A stretch of 64,000 nt of DNA, taken from the NCBI GenBank assembly GCA_946403855.1, contig CAMJBH010000009.1, positions 34,791 through 98,790 of the forward strand, in the 5' to 3' direction. Shown here piece by piece: positions 45,259 through 53,551 of the stretch. The position numbers and the translations under genes were made by a program. The notes beneath the pieces were generated by a model that was not told where the DNA came from, made no database searches, and saw nothing but the letters and a program-made list of their open reading frames with translations. The first letter of the stretch is position 1, and the number at the start of each line of letters is the position of its first letter. Source of the DNA: an uncultured Bacteroidales bacterium. Its GTDB lineage: Bacteria; Bacteroidota; Bacteroidia; Bacteroidales; UBA932.

Positions 45259-46535
45259 CACTTGTGAGACGAATATTGATAGCGGCAGCAAGCCTCTTTC
45301 TGGCAATAACCTCCGTTTCCGGCCAGGGAACCATCGACCCTGCGCTTATGGAGGCGCTGAAGGCAGATCCCACCCGCGCCGCCACCAACCACCGTCCCTA
45401 TGAGCACGGAGACCTCCGCGACACTCCGCCGCCTGCAGGGTATAAACCGTTCTATATAAGCCACTACGGGCGTCACGGGAGCCGTCACAGCTGGGGCGGA
45501 AGCTACTACGAGCTGATAATCGGCGCCCTGAGCAAGGCCGATAGTCTGGGCATCCTGACCCCGGAGGGGCGTGCGGTGCTGGAGCAGACCCGCAAAGTCG
45601 ATGCCGCCTGGGACGGGATGGACGGACGCCTCAGCCAGCGCGGCGTGAGGGAGCACTCGCAGATTGCCCGCCGCATGGTGAAGCGCTTCCCTGCGGTGTT
45701 CAGGGGCACGCCCAGGCTGCGTGCCGTGTCCAGCACCGTTCAGCGCTGCATCATCAGCATGAATGCGTTTACCACCGCAGTGACGTCCGAACGTCCGCGG
45801 GCGCAGTGGTACCTCGACACGGGCGAGCGTATTATGGACTACGTGGGCGAGACTGGGCATTCGGCCAAGGCCTGCCGTGAACGCACAAACGCCATATTGA
45901 ACAACATTTTCGATGCCCCGTGCGACAGCACCCTGCTGCTGAAACGCCTGTTCAGCGACCCTGAGGCCGGAAGGGCCCTGATCCCGTCGCTCAGGCGCTT
46001 CCACAAGGCCCTTTTCCGAACCGCAGGCATAAGCGGCTGCTGGGACATTGAGGACCATATTTTCCCTGTGCTTCAGCCGGAATACATCTACCGTTACTAT
46101 TCCTACGACTGCCACTACATTGTGTCCCGCTATGGCAACTGCACCGAGTCGGGAACCGCCCGCTTCGACTCTCTCTCGCTGCTGGTCAGCGACATAGTGA
46201 ACAAAGCCGACGAAGCAATAGCCGGAGGGGAGTACTGCGCCGACCTTCGTTTCGGACACGACTATCCGCTGATGACGCTGGTGTCTTTCCTGGGCATCGA
46301 GGGTCCCGGCAGCAAGCTGGACTTTGACCAGATCGACTCCCGCTGGATGGGCTGGAAGGAACTCTGCATGGGATCCAACCTGCAGATGATTTTCTACCGC
46401 AATCGCAAGGGGCACGTGCTGGTGAAATTCCTCTACCAGGAGCAGGAACGGCAGCTCCGCCGCCTCGAGAGCGTGCAGGGCCCCTACTACGACTGGGAAG
46501 TGGTCAAAGCTAACATCAGAGGTTACAAACGATGA
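45255..46535 (+). CDS. Secreted histidine-type acid phosphatase (phytase/MINPP-like)
   Basis: The 426-residue protein has a Sec signal ending VSG-QG and the histidine acid phosphatase motif in YISHYGRHGSRHSWGG near residue 75, where the catalytic His attacks phosphate; the partner HD appears in LRFGHDYPLM near 335. RAVSSTVQRCIISMNAF near 155 is also family-typical. It is a periplasmic or outer-membrane phosphomonoesterase; inositol phosphates are one possible substrate. It overlaps mutS and the following glycosyltransferase gene by ATGA quartets. Confidence 0.86.
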   Translation: MTLVRRILIAAASLFLAITSVSGQGTIDPALMEALKADPTRAATNHRPYEHGDLRDTPPPAGYKPFYISHYGRHGSRHSWGGSYYELIIGALSKADSLGILTPEGRAVLEQTRKVDAAWDGMDGRLSQRGVREHSQIARRMVKRFPAVFRGTPRLRAVSSTVQRCIISMNAFTTAVTSERPRAQWYLDTGERIMDYVGETGHSAKACRERTNAILNNIFDAPCDSTLLLKRLFSDPEAGRALIPSLRRFHKALFRTAGISGCWDIEDHIFPVLQPEYIYRYYSYDCHYIVSRYGNCTESGTARFDSLSLLVSDIVNKADEAIAGGEYCADLRFGHDYPLMTLVSFLGIEGPGSKLDFDQIDSRWMGWKELCMGSNLQMIFYRNRKGHVLVKFLYQEQERQLRRLESVQGPYYDWEVVKANIRGYKR

Positions 46536-47818
46536 AAAAAGTTCTAATCATAAGTTACTACTGGCCGCCCACCGGCGGCAGCGGCGTGCAGCGCTGGGTT
46601 AAGTTTTCCAAGTACCTGCAGCGCTACGGCTGGGAGCCAGTGATCTACACACCCTCTAATCCGGAGCAGCTGGCGGTGGACGAGAGTCTGCTGGCCGAGG
46701 TGCCGGAGGGGATCACGGTGCTCAAACGCCGAATCAGCGAGCCGTACGCCCTGTACCGCAAGCTTTTCGGCTCTTCTGCCAAAGAGAAAGGCACGGGTGT
46801 AAATCCGCTGAACCAGCAGAAAAAGACCTTCAAACAGCGTCTGGCCGTGTTTCTCAGGGGCAACCTGTTTTTCCCCGATCCCCGGGCCGGCTGGGTGGGA
46901 CCGAGCGTGAAATACCTCAAAAAGTACCTCTCCGAACATCCGGTAGATACAGTTGTGACCACCGGTCCGCCCCATTCCATGCATCTGATAGGGCTTCGCC
47001 TGCACAGGCAGACCGGAGTGCGCTGGATTGCCGATTTCCGTGATCCTTGGACCGAGATGCACTATTTCAAGCACATGGGATTGTTGCCCTGGACCGCCGC
47101 CAAGCACCGCCGTACAGAACAGAAGGTCCTCGACGAAGCCAGCGCCGTGATTGCGGTTTCCGCACCCGTGCGCGACGACTTTCAGGCCCGCACCACCACG
47201 CCCGTGTATTTGATAACCAACGGTTTCGACACCGACGACTTTGCCGCGTTCCCGCAGCCCCTGCCACGTAACGCCTTTACCCTGGTGCACACCGGGCTAT
47301 TCGCTTCCGACGGCAATCCGCTGCGCCTGTGGGACGTGCTTGCACGCAAATGCTCCGAAGACAGGGCGTTCAAAGAGCAGCTGCGGATACGCCTGGCCGG
47401 CAAGACCGACCCGGAAATCCTGGAGGCCCTGAAGATGCGGGGACTGGAAGAGAATGTGGAGAATCTGGGCTATCTGCCCCATTTCAAGACCACCGCCCTA
47501 CAGCAGTCGGCAAACGTGCTGCTGCTGCCCCTCCGCGACGAGCCGGAATATGCCAAGGCCCTGCCGGGCAAGATTTTCGAATACCTTGCCGCCCGCCGTC
47601 CGGTGCTCGGAATAGGGCAGGAGAGGGGAGCGGCCGCCCGGCTGCTCACCGAAACGGGTTCCGGAGTCATGTACGACTGGGACCGGCTGGACCCCCTGCG
47701 CAACTATATAGACAGCGCCTGGGAAAGGCACCTGAGCGGAGAAGACGGCCCGCTGCAGACCGATGTGTCCGAGTATTCCAGAGAGGCGCTCACTGAAAAA
47801 TTATCAAAAGTCCTATGA
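46532..47818 (+). CDS. Glycosyltransferase, GT4-like GT-B fold
   Basis: The 428-residue protein has an N-terminal Rossmann-like half starting SYYWPPTGGSGVQRWVKFSKYLQRYGWEPVIYTP, TTGPPHSMHLIGLRLH and DFRDPWTEM, and a C-terminal half with LVHTGLFASDG, LGYLPHFKTTALQQSANVLLLPL and ALPGKIFEYLAARRPVLGIG, the nucleotide-sugar binding segment. It belongs with group 1 transferases of cell-surface polysaccharide synthesis. Acceptor and donor cannot be told. Coupled by ATGA overlaps on both sides. Confidence 0.88.
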   Translation: MKKVLIISYYWPPTGGSGVQRWVKFSKYLQRYGWEPVIYTPSNPEQLAVDESLLAEVPEGITVLKRRISEPYALYRKLFGSSAKEKGTGVNPLNQQKKTFKQRLAVFLRGNLFFPDPRAGWVGPSVKYLKKYLSEHPVDTVVTTGPPHSMHLIGLRLHRQTGVRWIADFRDPWTEMHYFKHMGLLPWTAAKHRRTEQKVLDEASAVIAVSAPVRDDFQARTTTPVYLITNGFDTDDFAAFPQPLPRNAFTLVHTGLFASDGNPLRLWDVLARKCSEDRAFKEQLRIRLAGKTDPEILEALKMRGLEENVENLGYLPHFKTTALQQSANVLLLPLRDEPEYAKALPGKIFEYLAARRPVLGIGQERGAAARLLTETGSGVMYDWDRLDPLRNYIDSAWERHLSGEDGPLQTDVSEYSREALTEKLSKVL

Positions 47819-48402
47819 GTTCTGTTTCTTCTTCCCGTCAATTCACCTGTGGGCGATGCGGTTCCACATACACGGCGGGCGTGTATCAAATGATTGACGC
47901 TCAGGCCGATCCTTCGTTAAAAGAGAAGGTCAAAGACGGCAGCCTCTTTGTGCGGGAATGCCCATCCTGCGGGCACAGGGAACTCATAAACGCCCCGGTG
48001 ATCTATCGCGACTCCCAGGTGCTCATCTGCCTGTCGGACCGGGGCCTCTCCGTTGAGGGCCTGGAGGGAGTGCAGGGACGTCTGGTGGGAGACGTGGGCT
48101 CGCTTATCGAAAAAGTCAAGGTGTTCGATGCTTCACTGGACGATGTGCCGCTGGAATTCTGTAAATTCGTCACGCGGCAGGAGCTGGGAAAAGATGTGGA
48201 CCTAAAGTTCCTCCGTCTGGAAGGTGCCGATCACGACATAATATTTACTTACCCCGAAAACGGCGCCATGCAGCTGCTCTCCGTGGGCTTCAATGTCTAT
48301 GAAGACTGCTGCGCAATAGTGCGCCGTAACCCGGGAATCACCGACTCGCTGGAGGGACTGGTGAAGATAGACCGGGAGTGGGCCGAACATTTTTTACGAT
48401 AG
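47815..48402 (+). CDS. CpXC domain protein
   Basis: The 195-residue protein has two CxxC pairs (FTCGRCGSTY near residue 11 and RECPSCGHRE near 47) that should bind zinc, matching the CpXC domain. The rest is alpha/beta and soluble with no signal peptide. The function of this domain is unknown. It overlaps the glycosyltransferase gene by ATGA and lies six bases before the YfhO-like gene. Confidence 0.8.
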   Translation: MSSVSSSRQFTCGRCGSTYTAGVYQMIDAQADPSLKEKVKDGSLFVRECPSCGHRELINAPVIYRDSQVLICLSDRGLSVEGLEGVQGRLVGDVGSLIEKVKVFDASLDDVPLEFCKFVTRQELGKDVDLKFLRLEGADHDIIFTYPENGAMQLLSVGFNVYEDCCAIVRRNPGITDSLEGLVKIDREWAEHFLR

Positions 48403-48408
48403 TCAGTT

Positions 48409-51084
48409 ATGAAAAAGAACCTGTTGATATGTTTGGGCATAGTGCTGGGATTCCTGGCGCTGTCTTATGCCTTCGTACCCGAAGTTCTCGGCGGTAAAGT
48501 GGTGAACCAGAGCGATATATCCGGATGGCAGGGTATGGCGCATGAGAAGCAGGTCTGGGAGAAGGAGCACCCGGGGCAGACGGCCGAGTGGACGGGATCG
48601 ATGTTCAGCGGCATGCCCACGGCGTCTATCCAGAGTTCTACCAAAGGCGACTGGACGCAGACCCTGTACAATCTCCTGCTCACAGGCAAACGCCCGGCGA
48701 CTTATCTTTTCATATCCCTGCTGGGTGCCTTCCTCATGATGCTGGCTTTCGGAGTGCATCCGCTGGTGGCCGCCGCCGGCGCCATTGCCGTGACGTTCTG
48801 CTCATACAACATACAGATCATCCAGGTGGGGCATAACACCAAGATGCAGGCCCTCGCTTTTCTACCTTGGGTCTTCGCAGCGCTGGTTTATACCTACCGC
48901 TGTGCGGCAGGTATAAACCAGCGCCGCAAAGCGGCTACTATCCCCCTGCACCCCCAGGGGACGGGGGAAGGTTCCCCCGAAACCCCTTCTGTCGCTTCGC
49001 TCCGGACGGCTGCGAACCAAGGTAAGTCTGAGGAGGTTTCCGGGAAGGGGGTCGGAGCGACTTTGGCCCTTACGAACAGGAGCGACGATCCCCTTCCCGG
49101 AACCGGTTGGATTAATTGGGCGCCAGCGATTCTTGGAGCGGCGTTGTTTGGACTGACCGTAAGCTCCCAAGTCAAAGCTAACCACCCCCAGATATCCTAC
49201 TACCTGGCGCTGATGATACTCATCTACGTAATCGTACACTTCATCTCGCTGCTACGTAATAAACAGTCCCTCAAAGGCTTCTGGATAGCATCGGCGCTGC
49301 TTCTCGTCATGGGCCTCACCGGAATCGGCACCAACGCCATAAAACTCCTCCCCACCTGGGACTACACCCCCTATTCCATGCGCGGAGGCACCGCCGGAAC
49401 AGGCAGCGGAGAAGAGTCCCGCAAAGGTCTCGACATCGACTACGCCACCGCATGGTCCTACGGCTGGGAAGAACTTCCCAACCTGGCCATCCCCAACTAC
49501 AACGGTGGCTCTTCTTCGGGACCTCTGAGCATGAAGTCGGAGACCGTGCAGCTGCTGCGCAGCGCCGGACAAGGCAACCTGCAGCAGGTCCGCAAGCACC
49601 TGCCGCTCTATTGGGGCCCCCAGCCCTTCACCGCCGGCCCCATGTACATGGGCGCAATCACCATCTTCCTGTTCATTCTGGGCCTGATGTACTGGAAAGG
49701 CAAAGAGAAATGGTGGGCGGTGGCCGCTTCCGTGCTGGCAATACTGCTAGCTCTCGGGAGCCACTTCCTGCCGTTCACCAAGCTGTTCTATAACATTGCA
49801 CCGCTGTACAACAAGTTCCGCACAGTGTCCATGGCCCTGGTGGTGCTGCAGTTTACCTTGCCGGTGCTGGGCTTCCTGGCCCTGGATGCTTACGCCAAAA
49901 GCGGCTCGTCCGCTCGCGAAAAACGCCGCGCTATCCTCACTTCCGGAGGAGTGACCGCCGGCCTGCTATTGCTTGCCGCGCTGCTGCAGAGCATGTTCGG
50001 CAGCTTCACGGGGGCCGTCGATGCCGGACAGCCCGACATCCTCGTAGATGCCCTTGCCGCCGACCGTCATCAGCTGCTGTGGAACGACACCCTTCGTTCG
50101 TTGCTGCTGGTGGCCGGAGCGATGCTCGTTTTGGTTTGGGGCGCTGCCGGAGCCTCCGGGAAGGGTACCGGAGCGACTTTGGCCCTTACGAACAGGAGCG
50201 ACGGTGCCATTTCCGGAAGCACCGGTGCCTCCGGCCGTAGCATGGTTGCGGCAGCGCTGGTGGGCGTACTCGTTCTCGCCGACCTCTTCATTATCGACAA
50301 ACGCTACCTGAGCTCCGACGACTTCGTGACCCCCAAAGACTTCTCCAGCCAATTCAACAAACGCCCCGTCGATGAAGCCATACTGGCCGACCCCGACCCG
50401 TCGTACCGCGTCCTGGACCTCACCGTCAATGTGTTCAACGACTCCCACCCTTCGTACTGGCACAAGAACATAGGTGGCTACTCACCCGCCAAACTCCAAC
50501 GCTATCAGGAATATATCGACCGGCAGATAGCCCCCGACCTGAGGACTCTCTCCGAGGCCCTGTCAGGAGCCCAGACGGCCTCTGAAGCCGAGGCTGCACT
50601 CCCGTATCTCGAGAGCCTCGCCTCCCTGAACTGCCGCTACATAATCCTCGGAGCCGACAATCCGCCGCTCCGTTACCCCTATGCCCGCGGGAACGCCTGG
50701 TTCGAAAACAGCGATTCGCTGAGCACCATACTTTTGACGTCCTACGCCCCTGACAAGCTGGAATACAATTATAGCAGCGCTGCCGGCGGCACCGCCGTGT
50801 TCAGCGAAGTTTATTACCCCGCAGGCTGGAAGGCGGCGCTCGAAGACGGAACTCAACTCCCTGTGCAGCTCTATGACGGCGGTTCAGACGCCGCAGGATC
50901 CGTGGCCGGAGGGCTGCTACGCTGCATAGAACTGCCTGCCGGAGAGCACACGCTGGTCATGAGCTTCGAACCGCAGTCGTACAGCCGCGGCGAGGCCATT
51001 TCCCGCGCCTGCTCCATATTGTTGATTCTGCTGGTGCTCGGCGCCGCCGCGTTGAGCCTGTGGGGCAGGAAGCTGCAAATCTAA
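48409..51084 (+). CDS. YfhO-like polytopic membrane protein interrupted in frame by palindromic inserts
   Basis: The 891-residue protein is of the YfhO type, large GT-C-like inner-membrane proteins tied to glycosylation of surface polymers. It begins with a hydrophobic helix, then GKVVNQSDISGWQGMAHE and FSGMPTASIQ, followed by many membrane helices and a long periplasmic C-terminal part with NDSHPSYWHKNIGGYSPAKLQRYQEYID. Two stretches look foreign: residues about 165-230, between helix ALVYTYR and helix ILGAALFGL, and residues about 583-605, between helices. Both are Gly/Ser/Thr-rich and contain GATLALTNRSD. At DNA level they are palindromic elements with a shared 35-nt core. The frame is kept through both. 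Confidence 0.8.
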   Translation: MKKNLLICLGIVLGFLALSYAFVPEVLGGKVVNQSDISGWQGMAHEKQVWEKEHPGQTAEWTGSMFSGMPTASIQSSTKGDWTQTLYNLLLTGKRPATYLFISLLGAFLMMLAFGVHPLVAAAGAIAVTFCSYNIQIIQVGHNTKMQALAFLPWVFAALVYTYRCAAGINQRRKAATIPLHPQGTGEGSPETPSVASLRTAANQGKSEEVSGKGVGATLALTNRSDDPLPGTGWINWAPAILGAALFGLTVSSQVKANHPQISYYLALMILIYVIVHFISLLRNKQSLKGFWIASALLLVMGLTGIGTNAIKLLPTWDYTPYSMRGGTAGTGSGEESRKGLDIDYATAWSYGWEELPNLAIPNYNGGSSSGPLSMKSETVQLLRSAGQGNLQQVRKHLPLYWGPQPFTAGPMYMGAITIFLFILGLMYWKGKEKWWAVAASVLAILLALGSHFLPFTKLFYNIAPLYNKFRTVSMALVVLQFTLPVLGFLALDAYAKSGSSAREKRRAILTSGGVTAGLLLLAALLQSMFGSFTGAVDAGQPDILVDALAADRHQLLWNDTLRSLLLVAGAMLVLVWGAAGASGKGTGATLALTNRSDGAISGSTGASGRSMVAAALVGVLVLADLFIIDKRYLSSDDFVTPKDFSSQFNKRPVDEAILADPDPSYRVLDLTVNVFNDSHPSYWHKNIGGYSPAKLQRYQEYIDRQIAPDLRTLSEALSGAQTASEAEAALPYLESLASLNCRYIILGADNPPLRYPYARGNAWFENSDSLSTILLTSYAPDKLEYNYSSAAGGTAVFSEVYYPAGWKAALEDGTQLPVQLYDGGSDAAGSVAGGLLRCIELPAGEHTLVMSFEPQSYSRGEAISRACSILLILLVLGAAALSLWGRKLQI
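48880..49102 (+). repeat. Composite palindromic insert in the YfhO-like gene
   Basis: A perfect 16-bp inverted repeat (48880-48895 with 48909-48924) is formed by native helix codons and their inverted copy. About 110 bp of hairpin-rich GC sequence follow (for example GGGGGAA-GG-TTCCCCC). Then comes a palindrome 49038-49102 with 13-bp arms TTCCGGGAAGGGG around a 39-nt core. The whole stretch stays in frame. Confidence 0.8.
50145..50236 (+). repeat. Second in-frame element in the YfhO-like gene, same core
   Basis: The 35-nt stretch 50169-50203 is identical to 49053-49087: two GGAGCGAC direct repeats separated by 17 nt. Its flanks pair imperfectly (CTCCGGGAAGGG side with CATTTCCGGAAG side), so it looks like an older copy. 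It encodes GKGTGATLALTNRSDG in the same frame as the first copy. Confidence 0.8.
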
Positions 51085-51096
51085 AGTTTGTGAATC

Positions 51097-51441
51097 ATGT
51101 CAGATAACGACTGGAAATCCCGCCTGGGAGTGGTTTATTCTACCAATCCCGACTTTCAATACACGCAGGAGGAAGCTCCGGAACAGGAGACCCTTCCGCC
51201 TGAACGTCAGCGACTTATAGTCCGTATAGACCGCCGCCAGAGGGCTGGCAAGCAGGTCACTCTCATCGAGGGCTTCACGGGCACTCAGGCTGACCTTGCC
51301 ACCCTTGCCAAAACGCTCAAAACCAAGTGCGGAGTAGGGGGGACGGCCAAAGACGGGGAGATAACGATCCAAGGCGACCTGCGCGACAAAGTCACGGCCC
51401 TGCTGCTGTCCATGGGTTATAAAGCAAAACGAGGTAATTAA
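51097..51441 (+). CDS. SUI1/eIF1-like translation factor family protein (YciH-like)
   Basis: The 114-residue protein has a variable N-terminus and a C-terminal SUI1 domain: LIVRIDRRQRAGKQVTLIEGF near residue 40-60, LKTKCGVGGTAKDGEITIQGDLRDKV near 78-103. Bacterial relatives resemble eIF1 and may affect start-site fidelity, but the role is not well established. It starts 12 nt after the YfhO-like gene and its stop directly abuts the next ATG. Confidence 0.9.
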   Translation: MSDNDWKSRLGVVYSTNPDFQYTQEEAPEQETLPPERQRLIVRIDRRQRAGKQVTLIEGFTGTQADLATLAKTLKTKCGVGGTAKDGEITIQGDLRDKVTALLLSMGYKAKRGN

Positions 51442-52146
51442 ATGCCGGATCTGTTTAAAGAAGGAGTACTGAACATGTCCACAGAGCCGCTCGGGCCTTC
51501 TGCCGGGGCGCCTTTGTGGGAAGAGTGTGCCGTGAACCACTGGGCGGTAGTGCTGGTGCTCGTCTTCTTTGTCCTGGAGCTTGCGGACCTCATACGCCTG
51601 TATCCCGATTTGCTTCGCTGCCTCGGCCGCTGGAAAGGCAACCTCGACCTTGAGCACAGCGTGAGCAAGGCCCGAACGCGAAACACGATCGCCCTCGTGA
51701 GCGGATTAGCCATGTGCCTTGTGGCCGACCGCTGGGGTCTTGTGGCGCCTTCGTTCAAGCTTGTCCTTCCTGCGGAATGGCAGCTGGCGGTCACTTCCGG
51801 TCTCATAGTCGGCACGGTGCTGCTGCGCCGTCTGCTGTACCTCGGCTCGAGCTTCCGGAGCCTCACAAGCGAGTTCTCACAAACGCTTCGGCACACCATC
51901 TATAACTATCTGATTCTTCTTGTTTCGCTCATGTTAGTGTCTGTGGTTCTGATGGTTGCGCTAAAAGTGCCCGACACTGCAGCCAGGGCCGTACTTTACG
52001 TCGAAGCGGCTCTGTTTTACGTGATACATCTGGTACGTACCGGACAAATTTTGCGCTCTCGATTCGGAACTTTGGCAACAATTTTGTATCTTTGCGCCCT
52101 TGAAATTTTGCCTGTAGGCATTTTGATTTTTGCGTGTACTTTATGA
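51442..52146 (+). CDS. DUF4271 family membrane protein
   Basis: The 234-residue protein has five or six predicted membrane helices (WAVVLVLVFFVLELADLI, NTIALVSGLAMCLVADRW, LAVTSGLIVGTVLLRRLLYLG, NYLILLVSLMLVSVVLMVAL, LPVGILIFACTL) and the SQTLRHTIYNY segment seen in DUF4271 proteins. The family is specific to Bacteroidetes and typically next to hemD, as here. Function unknown. ATG 51442 abuts the previous stop; ATG 51475 is an alternative start. The hemD promoter lies inside its 3' end. Confidence 0.8.
   Translation: MPDLFKEGVLNMSTEPLGPSAGAPLWEECAVNHWAVVLVLVFFVLELADLIRLYPDLLRCLGRWKGNLDLEHSVSKARTRNTIALVSGLAMCLVADRWGLVAPSFKLVLPAEWQLAVTSGLIVGTVLLRRLLYLGSSFRSLTSEFSQTLRHTIYNYLILLVSLMLVSVVLMVALKVPDTAARAVLYVEAALFYVIHLVRTGQILRSRFGTLATILYLCALEILPVGILIFACTL
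52087..52094 (+). promoter_or_regulatory. -7 promoter element for hemD-rnpA-yidD
   Basis: TATCTTTG within the end of the DUF4271 gene, 48 nt before ATG 52143. Confidence 0.5.
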
Positions 52147-52874
52147 AGATACTTATATCCCAGAAAGCGCCGTCCAATCTCAACGTTTACAATGCGTTGG
52201 AAGAAAAGTATGGAATCACCTTGGATTTTCATCCCTTCTTCCTGATTGAGCCCCTTTCCGCCAAAGAATTCCGCAGCCAGAGGCTGAACCTTCCCGATTA
52301 TACTGCAATTGTTTTTTCGTCCCGCCACGCCATAGATGCGTATTTCAAGCTTTGCGAGGAGATGCGTTTCAAGGTGCCCGAGACCATGAAATATTTCTGT
52401 ACCACCGAGCTGGTCGCCCTTTATCTGCAGAAGCACGTAGTGTACCGCAAACGTAAGATCTTCTTCGGTGACGGCACACCCCAGTCCATCGTGGCCCAGA
52501 TCGGCCCTAAACACCGCGGCGAGAAATTCCTTGTCACCACGTCCGCCGAAGCCAACACAAGCCCCATTTCTTCACTGATGGAAAAGGCAGGGCTCGACTA
52601 TACCGTGTCGGTGCTGGTGAAGTCTGTCGCCCAGGACCTTAAGTCGCTGAATCTGTCCGATTACGGCGCAATCGTCATGTACAACCCCTACGACCTTAAG
52701 TCTCTCCACGAGAACTTCCCTGATTTTCAGCAGGGCGACACTGCCATCATTTCCTATGGCCGCGGCATTGCCAAGGCCCTGAAGGAAGAAGGTCTGAAGA
52801 TAGCCGTAGAGGGTCCCTCCGAAGAAATACAATCAGCTGCAAAAGCACTCGATATTTTTTTAGGACACAAATAG
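52143..52874 (+). CDS. hemD: Uroporphyrinogen-III synthase
   Basis: HemD closes the tetrapyrrole ring in haem synthesis. The 243-residue protein from ATG 52143 (MKILISQKAPSNLNVYNALEEKYG) is the divergent Bacteroidetes type: AIVFSSRHAIDAYFKL near residue 58, DGTPQSIVAQI near 114, GEKFLVTTSAEANTSPI near 127 and AIVMYNPYDLKSLHENF near 177. An in-frame GTG at 52134 is possible. The conserved position after DUF4271 and before rnpA supports the call. Few other haem genes are in the window. Confidence 0.85.
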   Translation: MKILISQKAPSNLNVYNALEEKYGITLDFHPFFLIEPLSAKEFRSQRLNLPDYTAIVFSSRHAIDAYFKLCEEMRFKVPETMKYFCTTELVALYLQKHVVYRKRKIFFGDGTPQSIVAQIGPKHRGEKFLVTTSAEANTSPISSLMEKAGLDYTVSVLVKSVAQDLKSLNLSDYGAIVMYNPYDLKSLHENFPDFQQGDTAIISYGRGIAKALKEEGLKIAVEGPSEEIQSAAKALDIFLGHK

Positions 52875-52879
52875 CCTTT

Positions 52880-53227
52880 ATGGCTGCTACATTATCCGCC
52901 AAGGAAAGACTCTCCGGCAAGACAGCCATCGCTGCGCTCATGAGCCGGGGCCGATGGAGCCACACCCTCCATCTGAGATGCTGTTGCCTTGCTGATAATG
53001 GCTTGGAATTCAACCGCATCATGGTCTCCGTGCCCAAGCGTCATTTCAAGCGTGCCGTCAAGCGTAATCTTCTTAAGCGCCGCATGAGGGAGGCCTATCG
53101 CCAGCACAAGGAGCTGTGCCTTTCCGGCGGCCACGACATTCTGTTCGTGTACAATTCTCCGGAGATTGTGCCGTATTCCGTTATTTGCGACGAACTTACA
53201 TCCCTGCTCGGCAGGATATCCCAATGA
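52880..53227 (+). CDS. rnpA: Ribonuclease P protein component
   Basis: RnpA is the protein cofactor of RNase P, which trims tRNA 5' ends. The 115-residue chain shows the family RNR region [22 protein letters not shown] near residues 52-73 and the FVYN strand later. It lies five bases after hemD and overlaps yidD by ATGA. dnaA and rpmH, its partners in many other phyla, are not next to it. Confidence 0.95.
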   Translation: MAATLSAKERLSGKTAIAALMSRGRWSHTLHLRCCCLADNGLEFNRIMVSVPKRHFKRAVKRNLLKRRMREAYRQHKELCLSGGHDILFVYNSPEIVPYSVICDELTSLLGRISQ

Positions 53228-53463
53228 AAGCAGGCGAAATCATAAAGCGGGTGTTTTCTGCGCCGTTTATTCTGCTGATCCATTTCTACCGGTTCTGCAT
53301 ATCTCCGTTTACCCCGCCCAGCTGCCGCTTCACCCCCACCTGCTCCCAGTACGCCCTGGAAGCGTTCCGCAAATACGGTCCCATTAAGGGAGGCTGGCTG
53401 TCTCTGAAGCGCATTCTGCGCTGCCATCCCTGGGGCGGATCCGGCTACGACCCGGTGCCCTGA
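53224..53463 (+). CDS. yidD: Membrane protein insertion efficiency factor YidD
   Basis: The 79-residue protein ([18 protein letters not shown]) has the amphipathic N-terminus and the conserved Cys-bearing [20 protein letters not shown] and [15 protein letters not shown] segments. It helps YidC insert membrane proteins. ATG 53224 overlaps the rnpA stop by four bases; longer in-frame extensions lie within rnpA and are rejected. Confidence 0.95.
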   Translation: MKAGEIIKRVFSAPFILLIHFYRFCISPFTPPSCRFTPTCSQYALEAFRKYGPIKGGWLSLKRILRCHPWGGSGYDPVP

Positions 53464-53535
53464 AAATCAAGTCTGTACCCCTCCGCGTGCCCGACAAGAA
53501 AAGGCCGAAAGATTTTCTAAACTGAAAATATTATC

Positions 53536-53543
53536 TAAATTTG
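53536..53543 (+). promoter_or_regulatory. -7 promoter element of the BIG2 lipoprotein gene
   Basis: TAAATTTG, eight bases before ATG 53552. Confidence 0.5.
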
Positions 53544-53551
53544 TAGATACT

